Positions 56,685-64,000 of a stretch of DNA of 64,000 bases are shown here, in pieces. The position numbers and the translations under genes were made by a program. The DNA comes from Helicobacter burdigaliensis (GTDB lineage Bacteria; Campylobacterota; Campylobacteria; Campylobacterales; Helicobacteraceae), in contig NZ_QXJG01000003.1 of NCBI RefSeq assembly GCF_003670295.1, positions 43,655 through 107,654 on the forward strand, written 5' to 3'. How positions within the stretch are numbered: position 1 is the stretch's first letter; the number at the start of each line of letters is the position of its first letter. A model generated the notes under the pieces. The model made no database searches. It was not told the DNA's origin and saw only the letters and a program-made list of their open reading frames with translations.

Positions 56685-57418
56685 TTTTCCCTAATAAATC
56701 CATCGCCAAAAATCCCACTAGGTATCGAATCTAAAAATCTAGCTTCCACAATAGCCTTTTTACCGATAATCGCTGGATAAATCTTATTAATTACAAGAGG
56801 TTTTGCCCCCTCTTGTCCTTCAAATTTATAATAAAATTTATCTCCCTTTTTTACTTGTGTAAAATATTTAGAATCAAATTCAATCATAGCCTTTTTTTCT
56901 AAACTTTCATAGCTAAAAAGTTTCGTGCTAATCGCACCCACACCCTCGCCTATTTCTATGTATTTATAAGTAATTCTTCCTGCATAAGGCGCATAAAGAA
57001 AGGTTTTATCATAAAGCTCTTTTTGAAGCTTATAATTAGCCTCTGCCCTTTTTAACTCATAAAATAAGCTTTCATGCTCTGCTTTTATCCTCTCATAAGT
57101 GTTTAAATCAATCGCTTCTTTAGACTTCTCATAACGCAAAAATTGCCTTTTACTAAATTCATATTTTTTACTAAGCGAATCCATAGCAGCTTTAGCACTT
57201 TTTAGATTCTGCAATAAATCGCCATTTTTTAAATTTAAAAGCTTATCGCCTTTTTTATGCATCTCCCCAACATCGCTAAAAATATTTTCCACCACTCCAC
57301 TACTTGATAGGCTTAAAACCGAGCTTTTAACCGCAACCACACTAAAAGTTGCATAAATTTCTTTATTTTCTCCTGCAAATAAAGGTAAAAAGACTAAAAT
57401 CAATAAAACTATCCTCAT
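56681..57418 (-). CDS. hefB: membrane-fusion (periplasmic adaptor) protein HefB
   Basis: The adaptor that joins pump and outer-membrane channel. The 245-residue product has a signal peptide (IVLLILVFLPLFAG), a split lipoyl domain (SSGVVENIFSDVGEMHKKGD and FLYAPYAGRITYKYIEIGEG) around a helical hairpin (about 70-120), and a short beta-barrel. It is small for the family, as H. pylori HefB is. It overlaps hefA and hefC by four bases on each side. Confidence 0.9.
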   Translation of the reverse strand: MRIVLLILVFLPLFAGENKEIYATFSVVAVKSSVLSLSSSGVVENIFSDVGEMHKKGDKLLNLKNGDLLQNLKSAKAAMDSLSKKYEFSKRQFLRYEKSKEAIDLNTYERIKAEHESLFYELKRAEANYKLQKELYDKTFLYAPYAGRITYKYIEIGEGVGAISTKLFSYESLEKKAMIEFDSKYFTQVKKGDKFYYKFEGQEGAKPLVINKIYPAIIGKKAIVEARFLDSIPSGIFGDGFIREK

Positions 57419-58668
57419 TGTGCTCCCCCTACAAAGCTTTCTAAATTTCCTCCACTATAATAGACAAATTCCGCCTTTTTAATCTCATAAGCAAAGCGTG
57501 CCTCATCATAAAAACCCTTTGCACTAAAATAAGTGCTAAGTGCGTTTAAATACTGCGTATAATCTATTAGCTGTGCTTCAAATTTATCCTTTGCATAAAA
57601 ATAAGCAATTTTTGCAGATTCTAAAGATTGCTTAGCCCAACTAATCCTTTCTTTTGCACTCTTTAGTGCATATTCTGCTATTAATCTTTCTCTTTTTTGG
57701 CTATCTTTTTGGTAGCTATATTCTGAATTTGCCGCTAAATGCTCTATTCTTTTGGCTTCTTTTTGCAAATGCGTACTAAAGCTATCAAAAACCACTAAAG
57801 AAATATGAATCCCAAATATATTTTGGTATTCTGGATCTTCTATCTTAAAGCTAAAAGGGAGCGTTGGGATTTCCCTTGTGCCATAATGATAATCTGTATA
57901 GCGGTTATTTAAGACAATAGTTGGCAAATAATTATATTGCGAACTTTCTTCTTTTTTAATCTTTACTTTTTGCAAATTTGCTTGTAAATCTAGCCTATCT
58001 TTAGGCTCTAATGCATAAATTTCTTTTAGACTCTCTTCTTTTAAAGTTGTGATTGCAACACCGCTTAAAAGACTTAAATTTTCCCTAGCTTTTTTTAAAA
58101 CCACCCCTAACTCTTCTATTTCATAGGAGCTTTTAAAAAGCTCTGCCTTAATCGCTTCTAGCGTATCTTTAGGTGCTAAACCTGCTAAGTGCAAAGTGCT
58201 AAATTTTTGGCTATTTTCTAAAAGCTCCTTTTCTTTGACTTTTAGGGCATTTAAGCGCCCCTCTAAAGTAAGCACCCCATAAAACCCCCTAATAATCTCT
58301 AAATAAATTTGTTCTTGTGTGCTTAGGGCTTCTAAATTACTCATCTTTTCTTTTAATTCCCCCATTTTGAGTTTTCCCTCACGCTTTAAACCATCAAACA
58401 AAAGCCAATTTGCCTCTATGTAAGCACCTTCTATGCTTTTTGGATAAAAAATATCAGGATTTTGCAATTTTTGTGCATTATAACCCACCTCTATTCTAGG
58501 AAGATACAAAGAATAAAGTGCTTGTTTTTCTTTCTTTGCTGCTTCGCTTTGCAAATTTTTAGCATGTAGCAGTGGATTATCTTTAGAAGCTTTTAAAAGA
58601 TAATCTAGAGTTTGATTTTCCCCAAATAAACACAGACTAAAAGCCAAAAATACAAAAAATCCTTTCAT
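57415..58668 (-). CDS. hefA: outer-membrane efflux channel HefA (TolC family)
   Basis: The trimeric outer-membrane duct of the pump. The 417-residue product has a signal peptide (FFVFLAFSLCLFG) and two TolC repeats of long amphipathic helices, each with a strand pair (LPRIEVGYNAQ in repeat one, LPTIVLNNRYTDYHYG in repeat two). It is the first gene of hefABC, and AGGAG lies before the ATG. Confidence 0.9.
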   Translation of the reverse strand: MKGFFVFLAFSLCLFGENQTLDYLLKASKDNPLLHAKNLQSEAAKKEKQALYSLYLPRIEVGYNAQKLQNPDIFYPKSIEGAYIEANWLLFDGLKREGKLKMGELKEKMSNLEALSTQEQIYLEIIRGFYGVLTLEGRLNALKVKEKELLENSQKFSTLHLAGLAPKDTLEAIKAELFKSSYEIEELGVVLKKARENLSLLSGVAITTLKEESLKEIYALEPKDRLDLQANLQKVKIKKEESSQYNYLPTIVLNNRYTDYHYGTREIPTLPFSFKIEDPEYQNIFGIHISLVVFDSFSTHLQKEAKRIEHLAANSEYSYQKDSQKRERLIAEYALKSAKERISWAKQSLESAKIAYFYAKDKFEAQLIDYTQYLNALSTYFSAKGFYDEARFAYEIKKAEFVYYSGGNLESFVGGAQ

Positions 58669-58760
58669 AATTCTCCTACTTTTCTTTAAATTCTCTCTTA
58701 AAAGTGCTTAAAAAACAAATATTTTTGATAAAATCCCATTTATTTTTGGAGTTTTTTGTT

Positions 58761-59834
58761 TTGCGTCTTTCACTTTATCTACACATCCCATTTTGTGATA
58801 GCAAATGTGGCTATTGTGCTTTTAATTCTCTTGTAAATAAAAATCATCTAAAACCCCTCTATATGAAAGCTTTATATACTCATTTGCTTTCTAAAATCCA
58901 AAGTTTTAGCAATCTTAGAATCACTTCTTTATATATAGGGGGTGGCACTCCTAGTGTAGTCCCTTATAAACTTTATGAGCCTATTTTTAAGCTAATTTCG
59001 CCCTTTTTAGAAGCCAATGCTGAAGTGAGTATTGAGGCTAATCCTAATTCTTTAAGCTATGAGTGGATTTGTGCTTTAAGAGATTTTGGGGTAAATAGAG
59101 TAAGTCTTGGGGTGCAAAGTTTCTCTTTAGAAAAACTAGAATTTTTAGAAAGAAACCATCAAAATTCCTCCACTTTTAATGCCATAAATACTCTAAATAA
59201 GGCTAATATCCAAAACTTAAGTATGGATTTAATCTATGGCACTCCTTTATGCAATGAATCTCTTTTGCAAAATGAGATAAAACAAGCCCTAAGTTTAGGG
59301 ACTTCTCACATTTCTGCTTATCATCTTAGTATTGATGAGGGGAGTGCGTTTTTTAAAAAAAAGAAAAAAGAATTAAGCGGAGAATTTGCAGGATTTGCTA
59401 GTATGGGGCATTTTGTAAAGGCTCTTTTGGAAGATAAAGGATTTTTGCAATATGAAGTGAGTAATTACACAAAAGATTCTAAATTTTCTTTGCATAATCT
59501 AAGCTACTGGGAGCAAAAGCCCTACATAGGCGTAGGTGCAGGAGCTGTGGGCTGTATCCATAACAAAAGACTCTATCCCCAAAAAATTTTAGAAAAATAC
59601 ATACAAAACCCACTCTTAGAAGAAATTGAAAATTTAAGCAAAGAAGATTTAGAACTAGAAGGCTTATTTCTTGGCTTAAGAACCTCTTTTGGTGTCCCAC
59701 TAAACAAAGTCAAAAACACAAAGAAACTAAAAATTTTACTAGAAGAAGAAAAGGTAACAAAGAAAGGAGATAGGATAGTAGCAAATGATTTATTTTTAGG
59801 CGATGAAATCGCACTTTTTTTAAGTGAAAAATAA
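58761..59834 (+). CDS. hemW: HemW-like radical SAM protein (coproporphyrinogen oxidase-like)
   Basis: HemW proteins are radical SAM heme chaperones related to HemN. I choose TTG 58761 (357 residues): GGAG lies nine bases upstream and it gives MRLSLYLHIPFCDSKCGYCA, with the CxxxCxYC cluster motif at the usual position. TSLYIGGGTPSVVP and VNRVSLGVQSFSLEKLEFLE follow. The C-terminal winged-helix region is present (LEGLFLGLRTSFGVPLNKV). A TAAAAT box at about 58732 may drive it, divergent from hefABC. Confidence 0.87.
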   Translation: MRLSLYLHIPFCDSKCGYCAFNSLVNKNHLKPLYMKALYTHLLSKIQSFSNLRITSLYIGGGTPSVVPYKLYEPIFKLISPFLEANAEVSIEANPNSLSYEWICALRDFGVNRVSLGVQSFSLEKLEFLERNHQNSSTFNAINTLNKANIQNLSMDLIYGTPLCNESLLQNEIKQALSLGTSHISAYHLSIDEGSAFFKKKKKELSGEFAGFASMGHFVKALLEDKGFLQYEVSNYTKDSKFSLHNLSYWEQKPYIGVGAGAVGCIHNKRLYPQKILEKYIQNPLLEEIENLSKEDLELEGLFLGLRTSFGVPLNKVKNTKKLKILLEEEKVTKKGDRIVANDLFLGDEIALFLSEK

Positions 59835-60176
59835 CTTTATTTTATAAAATAACCTAAGAAATGCTTAAAATTGCGAGATCTTTAACTCGTTGTAGTTCAA
59901 AAAAACCTATAATACACAGCCTTTCATTACAAATTTTACACCAACAAATCACAGCCTACAAACAAAGCATTATCCACAAGCAAAGCAAAGTGCAAATTTA
60001 AAATCTTACAAAAGAATTTTGATTTTTATTTAATTATCCTTAAAAGGTAAAAAGGAAAGATCCTAACCTGCTTTGCCTTTTAAAGATAAATTTTTATGCA
60101 TTCTTAATAGAATACTGCTTTAAGTCTAAGTTAAGCAGGGTTTAACTAGAATCCTATCGTTTTTCTATATGTGTTT

Positions 60177-60203
60177 GTTTTAGTTTCTCTTTGAAACTAA
60201 AAC
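60177..60203. repeat. perfect 11-bp hairpin over the peptide's stop codon
   Basis: GTTTTAGTTTC and GAAACTAAAAC with a five-base loop. The stem covers the last seven codons and the stop of the 21-residue peptide on the minus strand. There is no T-run after it on either strand, so it is not a standard terminator. Confidence 0.7.
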
Positions 60204-60245
60204 AAGAACTATTAGTGAAATTACAAATATAATTATTAATTCCAT
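60180..60245 (-). CDS. 21-residue hydrophobic peptide (type I toxin-like)
   Basis: The peptide starts MELIIIFVISLIVLVLVS and ends in the basic SKRN, a short membrane helix with a positive tail, much like Ibs-type toxins of enterobacteria in composition and length. AAGGAG lies seven bases before the ATG (60245). A TATACT box lies upstream at about 60300-60305. A perfect 11-bp hairpin (60177-60203) covers the last codons and the stop. It lies in a gene-poor, repeat-rich region. Whether it is a toxin, and whether an antisense RNA exists, is inference. Confidence 0.55.
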   Translation of the reverse strand: MELIIIFVISLIVLVLVSKRN

Positions 60246-60446
60246 ATTAGCTCCTTTTTCATCTTCAAAAGATAATAAAAACAAGCTTAAAGCGATGAAA
60301 GTATAGCAACTGCTTAATAAAACAAAGTTTAAAATATTAATTATGATTTATTTTTAAAAAGTGAGATACTTACTTTTTATTGCAAGCAAAACGCAATGCA
60401 AATCCAAAAGATTTAAATCATTTCTTTTTAATTTCCCTATCCTCCT

Positions 60447-60552
60447 AAACTCTTTATTTAAAAGTAATTCTCTTAGGCGAGAAGTGGGAACACTGAATTT
60501 ACAAGTAAATTCTTCCCAATCGCCACGAGAATTCTTTTGCAATAAAGAGTTT
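60447..60552 (-). repeat. structured inverted-repeat element, copy B
   Basis: The second, reverse-oriented copy of the element at 5272-5373. The ends AAACTCTTTATT and AATAAAGAGTTT are inverted, with TAATTCTCTTAGGCGAGA and CGCCACGAGAATTC inside. The central stem here is GAATTTA-CAAG-TAAATTC, different in sequence from copy A but perfectly paired. Confidence 0.7.
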
Positions 60553-60818
60553 CTATCTCTGTCACTACGAGCAGTAGAACGACAAAGCAGTCTAAAAAGG
60601 AACTTTCTTTCCTTTTTCGCAAAAACGCCTCTCCCCCTCCTCACTCCCCCAAGCACAAAAAGCTCCCTTTTTGACTATCAGGGGAGGGCCTTGCCTTTTC
60701 TGCTTCTAGCTTCCATGCAAGCGTTGCACTCCTGCAACTCTTTTTCTACACTAGAGCACCACGAAGCAGGGCGAGAGAGTGTTTGCAAAAGTCCTTTAGA
60801 TTTGCATTTTGCGATTCT

Positions 60819-60851
60819 GTCACTGCGAGAGCTGAAAGCTCGTGGCAATCC
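60819..60851 (-). repeat. dispersed GCAATGACA repeat (reverse)
   Basis: TGTCACTGCGAGAGCTGAAA then GCTCGTGGCAATCC, with the stem GAGC/GCTC region in the centre; a diverged unit of the family at 5408. Confidence 0.45.
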
Positions 60852-61204
60852 ATGGGTTTGCAATGTGTGATTTATTTTTTATGGAAGGTTTTAAAAGCTT
60901 TTTTAAAAGCTAAAATTACATTTATTTTTGGATTCTAACAAGTGGATTTGCACTTCGCTTTGCTCGTGGATAACGCTTCACTTGTATACCACGATTTGCT
61001 TTTGCAAATCTTGTAATGACAATATAGATAGTTTAGGATTATTTGCAATAGTAAAAAATAGTAAAATAATTCTAGTAGTTATTGCATAGAATAAAAGTTT
61101 TAAAGGATTTTTAAAAGGGTTAATGTTTTTAAAGATTAGTAAGTTTCAAAAAGATAAAAAGCTAAAATAATAAATTATAGTAGTGGCCGTAAGGCTTTAG
61201 GAGT

Positions 61205-61267
61205 TTTTTAAAAATTTTTAGGGTGAGGCTAGATAAAAAATCTGCGAACCCTATAAAATTTTTAAAA
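61205..61267. terminator. long-stem terminator of the adhesin gene
   Basis: TTTTTAAAAATTTTTAGGGT pairs almost perfectly with ACCCTATAAAATTTTTAAAA about 23 bases away, starting 36 bases after the adhesin stop. The stem ends in A/T-rich sequence that supplies Us on the minus strand. Confidence 0.55.
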
Positions 61268-61303
61268 TCTATTAAATGCTTACTCCAATGCGAATTTCTC
61301 TTT

Positions 61304-64000
61304 TTAAATCCTCTCAGCCATACAAGGATTATTCGTCTTAAAATTCTCACTCACTACACAAGTTCTACTATTGAGTGTTCCTTTCTCTTCATCAAGTGCT
61401 TCTTTTTCTTCTTCTGCTGGTTTTACTAAGACTATCTTTTCTTTGTTTATCATAGAAGAGTTAATGTCTTTTAAAGGAGTGGTTATGGTTTGATCACTAT
61501 CTCCTCCTCCATTATTTCCTCCTATTCCTCCTTTATTAAGAGGAGTAAGATTTAAAGTAAAGATTAAAGGATTATTATTAAACATAGGAGTTCCTTTGTT
61601 TAATTCAAAGTTAGTATAAAGTTTCTCTTGCATAGATTTGTTAAAAGAATCTATAAGAGCATTTATTTCTTTTTCTCTTTTTAATAGAGCTTCTTGTCTT
61701 TGTTTTAATTCTTTTTCTAGTCCTGCTAAGGCTTCCTCTGTCATATCCCCTTTAGTATCTAAATAAAGTTCATAATCTTTATTAAACTTTTCTACATCTT
61801 TTTGATAAGCTTCTAGGATTTTTTTATCTTCTTTGATTTTTTCTACAATCTTATCAAAGTTATTAAAAAGATTATCACTTTGATTGTTATTTGCTAAAGT
61901 ATAATCCTCACTAAAGAGAGATTGTATTCCTATATCTTCTTTGTTAAAATACCTTAAGAAATCTAGTGTTTGAATAATAGAATCTATATCATCGTTTAAG
62001 AGATCAAAGTCTAAATCAGCTAGGATTTGATCTAGGATTTCTTTGCTAAAGTCTTCAGGTTTTAGGGTTACGCTTCCTAATTTGCTATTAGAATTATCGG
62101 TTGGCTTTGTTGGAGCTATAGTTTCTTTATCGGGATTATTAAAGGTATACCCCCCTTCACCATCCCCATAAACTGGTATATTTTTTTCTACCCATTGTCC
62201 GCTTTCTTGATCCCATACCTCCTCTTTAAAAGCTCCGTCTTGTTGAATAGCAGTGAAAAATTCTTGTTTGCTTTTTCCTGCTTGTGTGATTTTTTCTTCC
62301 AAACTCCATTCATCTTCAATTTTCATGACTTCTGCTATATCCTCATTTGGAAGATTATTGGTATCAGAATAATAAAGGTTGATATTAGATATATTATGTT
62401 TGTCTGGGGATTCATAATCTCTCTTTTTTCCAAGGCTTCCTATAAACTTAGCTGCTTTACCTTCTTTTCCATTTTCTTGCTTAGCTGTAATTGTGGCTCC
62501 ATCTTTAAGATAGATATAAACATCATTAATATTTCCTATTGAACTACCACCAAAACCACCACCAAAACCACCACCAGAAATACCTAAAAATCCTCCTGCA
62601 TACGCTCCAACTTTTCCACTCCAATTACCACCAGCACTACTACTTATAGCAGTGATATTTCCCACTCCTTCTAAGATAATCTCTGATATTCCTCCACCAC
62701 TTCCAGCAAATCCGCCTGCATATAATGCTCCATCACTTTCAGAGCTTTCTACTATTTCTCCATAAATATCCCCTATATCTCTTACAGAAATCTTAAAAAC
62801 TCCCTCTGCTTCACCAGCAAAACCTCCTATAAAAACATCAGTTATCACACTCAAACCATCGGGGCTTGGGATTGTTTCTTTAGCTTTTACATAAATATTT
62901 CCAACACCCTTTAAATAAATATTGCTAGAATCGCTGACACTCCCTGCAAAACCACCTACGGAGACACCACCCATCCCTTCTGCCTTAATATTTCCAATAT
63001 CACTTACATTGATATTGCTAGCACCATTAATACTCCCTGCAAAACCACCAATGCTTAAGTCAGTATTACTTATTAATCCTGTTCCTTCATGGTATCCTCC
63101 AGAAAAATACTTAACATCAATTTCTTTGATTCCTTTAAAATTAATATTTTCAAATCTGGCATAACCTCTTCCAACAAATCCACCCACACTATACAACCAA
63201 GGAGCATCCTCAGCATCAATTATTATGCTACCTTTTTTATAATCCACATTAACATTTTTAATCTTTCCATTTTTAATACTTCCAAATATCCCTACATCAC
63301 TGGGTTTATAATTCCCTGTAGACTCTTTGCTAATTTTAATATTAATATTGCTTAGCGTATAGCCTTGTCCATCAAAGTTAGCTATAAAGGTATTATCTTC
63401 ATTTTTACTAAAATAACCATTATCATCCCCTACAATCATACTCGTGCAACCAAGTCCAGTAATACAATAATTTGCATAGTTTTTCCCTTTATCTCCTCCA
63501 AAGTCTATATTATTTGTAAGTTTATATTCTTTGGCAGTTTCTCTAAAAGCCTTGCTTGTATTGGTTCCTTTAGCAAAATGCCACCAATCTCTATCGCTTC
63601 CTATGGCTACATATTTATGTTTAGTAAGGTTATTTCCACTAGCTTTATCAAATACATTCCAAGAGCCTGTATTATAATAATATCCACTAGCATCTAAATA
63701 AACTTCTGCTTTACCGGTAGTTTGTAAGCTTTGTAATTTATCTCCATTGATACTTGCTACATCTATACTAATAGTATTTCCACTTAGATTAATATTGTTT
63801 GCATTAATCTTATTAAAGTTGCCTTTATCATTAAATGCTTTTTGTAAGATTACTCTATTTCCTACCATTACTACTTCATTTGCATTAATGTTTCCTTTGT
63901 TTATTATATCTCCTTGTTTATTAGGTTTAAAGACAGGAGAGAAAGAAGCTAATTTACCTTGTTGATTTGCATTTTTAAAATTATTAAGAGTTGTTTCATC
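61304..64000 (-). CDS. large secreted adhesin, GGFAG (GLUG-type) repeats, 5' end outside the window
   Basis: The frame is open from the right edge at 64000 to the stop at 61304 (898 codons visible), so the start lies beyond the window. The first visible part (GDIINKGNINANEVVMVGNR, then INANNINLSGNTISIDVASI) is the beta-helix pattern of filamentous-haemagglutinin/two-partner-secretion domains. Next come about six GGFAG/GGFVG blocks at 30-50-residue spacing (SVGGFVGRG, SIGGFAGSI, SVGGFAGSV, FIGGFAGEA, YAGGFAGSG, YAGGFLGIS). A Lys/Glu-rich coiled coil and a short C-terminal part with two Cys (RTCVVS and NNPCMAERI) follow. It is probably surface exposed or secreted. No partner transporter gene is in view. 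Confidence 0.85.
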   Translation of the reverse strand, partial: DETTLNNFKNANQQGKLASFSPVFKPNKQGDIINKGNINANEVVMVGNRVILQKAFNDKGNFNKINANNINLSGNTISIDVASINGDKLQSLQTTGKAEVYLDASGYYYNTGSWNVFDKASGNNLTKHKYVAIGSDRDWWHFAKGTNTSKAFRETAKEYKLTNNIDFGGDKGKNYANYCITGLGCTSMIVGDDNGYFSKNEDNTFIANFDGQGYTLSNINIKISKESTGNYKPSDVGIFGSIKNGKIKNVNVDYKKGSIIIDAEDAPWLYSVGGFVGRGYARFENINFKGIKEIDVKYFSGGYHEGTGLISNTDLSIGGFAGSINGASNINVSDIGNIKAEGMGGVSVGGFAGSVSDSSNIYLKGVGNIYVKAKETIPSPDGLSVITDVFIGGFAGEAEGVFKISVRDIGDIYGEIVESSESDGALYAGGFAGSGGGISEIILEGVGNITAISSSAGGNWSGKVGAYAGGFLGISGGGFGGGFGGSSIGNINDVYIYLKDGATITAKQENGKEGKAAKFIGSLGKKRDYESPDKHNISNINLYYSDTNNLPNEDIAEVMKIEDEWSLEEKITQAGKSKQEFFTAIQQDGAFKEEVWDQESGQWVEKNIPVYGDGEGGYTFNNPDKETIAPTKPTDNSNSKLGSVTLKPEDFSKEILDQILADLDFDLLNDDIDSIIQTLDFLRYFNKEDIGIQSLFSEDYTLANNNQSDNLFNNFDKIVEKIKEDKKILEAYQKDVEKFNKDYELYLDTKGDMTEEALAGLEKELKQRQEALLKREKEINALIDSFNKSMQEKLYTNFELNKGTPMFNNNPLIFTLNLTPLNKGGIGGNNGGGDSDQTITTPLKDINSSMINKEKIVLVKPAEEEKEALDEEKGTLNSRTCVVSENFKTNNPCMAERI

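Larger units (their letters stand above)
59835..61303. other. gene-poor region with a small hydrophobic peptide gene and repeats
   Basis: Apart from the 21-residue peptide gene at 60180-60245, no convincing gene lies in these 1,470 bases. It holds an imperfect hairpin (60038-60085, arms CCTTAAAAGGTAAAAAGG and CCTGCTTTGCCTTTTAAAG), copy B of the structured element (60447-60552), reversed and forward GCAATGACA-type repeats (60561-60592, 60819-60851, 60988-61021), a C-rich stretch near 60625-60690, and the adhesin terminator. Longer open frames at 60.35-60.87 kb run through the repeats and lack ribosome-binding sites. Confidence 0.65.

Noticed and set aside
60354..60870. Open frames of 60-170 codons on both strands
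   Set aside because: Same reason: they read through copy B of the structured element and neighbouring palindromes. Arg/Ser/Leu-rich translations look non-coding.

Overview
The window is chromosomal DNA from a Helicobacter species other than H. pylori, most likely of the enterohepatic type. The low G+C, the gene content and the gene order (flgB-flgC-fliE-ftsI; aroQ-pepQ-folK-flhF-flhG-fliA-fliM-fliY; hefABC; lptD next to an RDD protein and purD) are those of Helicobacter. The presence of argB, a glnK-amtB pair and a large GGFAG-repeat adhesin argues against H. pylori itself. Species identity is an inference.

Layout. 1-4.0 kb (minus): a partial gene, lptD, an RDD membrane protein and purD, preceded by a probable 6S RNA gene. 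4.3-4.9 kb: atpE and tRNA-Leu(GAG). 4.9-5.8 kb: a gene-free stretch of dispersed repeats, including a hairpin-forming element. 5.8-11 kb: ogt, an SLC13 transporter, dnaJ, recR, an outer-membrane protein and a TIGR02757-type protein. 11.1-18.7 kb: a flagellar block with a sigma-28-type promoter driving a frameshifted EF-hand protein, the flgM-flgN-flgK cluster, a small hydrophobic peptide behind an attenuator-like leader, and flgE. 18.9-24.8 kb: gpsA, a 2-hydroxyacid dehydrogenase, argB and flgB-flgC-fliE-ftsI. 25-36.2 kb: cysS, a TauE/SafE-like protein, a three-gene PilM/N/O-like set, tpiA, fabI, fliQ, murB, glnK-amtB, mnmH and prfB. 36.3-42.8 kb: pabA and fused pabB-pabC, a peroxiredoxin, a Dcu transporter, a lipoprotein and plsY. 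42.8-51.3 kb: a long minus-strand run of motor-switch, sigma-28, FlhF/FlhG, folate, shikimate and isoprenoid genes. 51.3-59.8 kb: a beta-propeller plus helical-repeat protein, the hefABC efflux pump and hemW. 59.8-61.3 kb: gene-poor, with a 21-residue hydrophobic peptide and more repeats. 61.3-64 kb: the 3' part of a large secreted adhesin running off the window.

How it fits together. The flagellar genes show the usual hierarchy directly in the DNA. Sigma-54-type promoters (GG-N10-GC) lie before flgB and flgE and inside the end of flgM ahead of flgN-flgK. Sigma-28-type promoters (-35, 11-base spacer, CCGATA-type -10) lie before flgM and before the EF-hand gene. FliA, FlgM, FlhF and FlhG are all encoded here.

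The best candidates for something undescribed are the terminator-containing leader with long inverted repeats in front of a 31-residue membrane peptide (15.85-16.15 kb), the 21-residue hydrophobic peptide at 60.2 kb, the approximately 100-bp structured repeat present at 5.3 and 60.5 kb with a covarying internal stem, and the sigma-28-linked EF-hand protein interrupted at an A7 tract.
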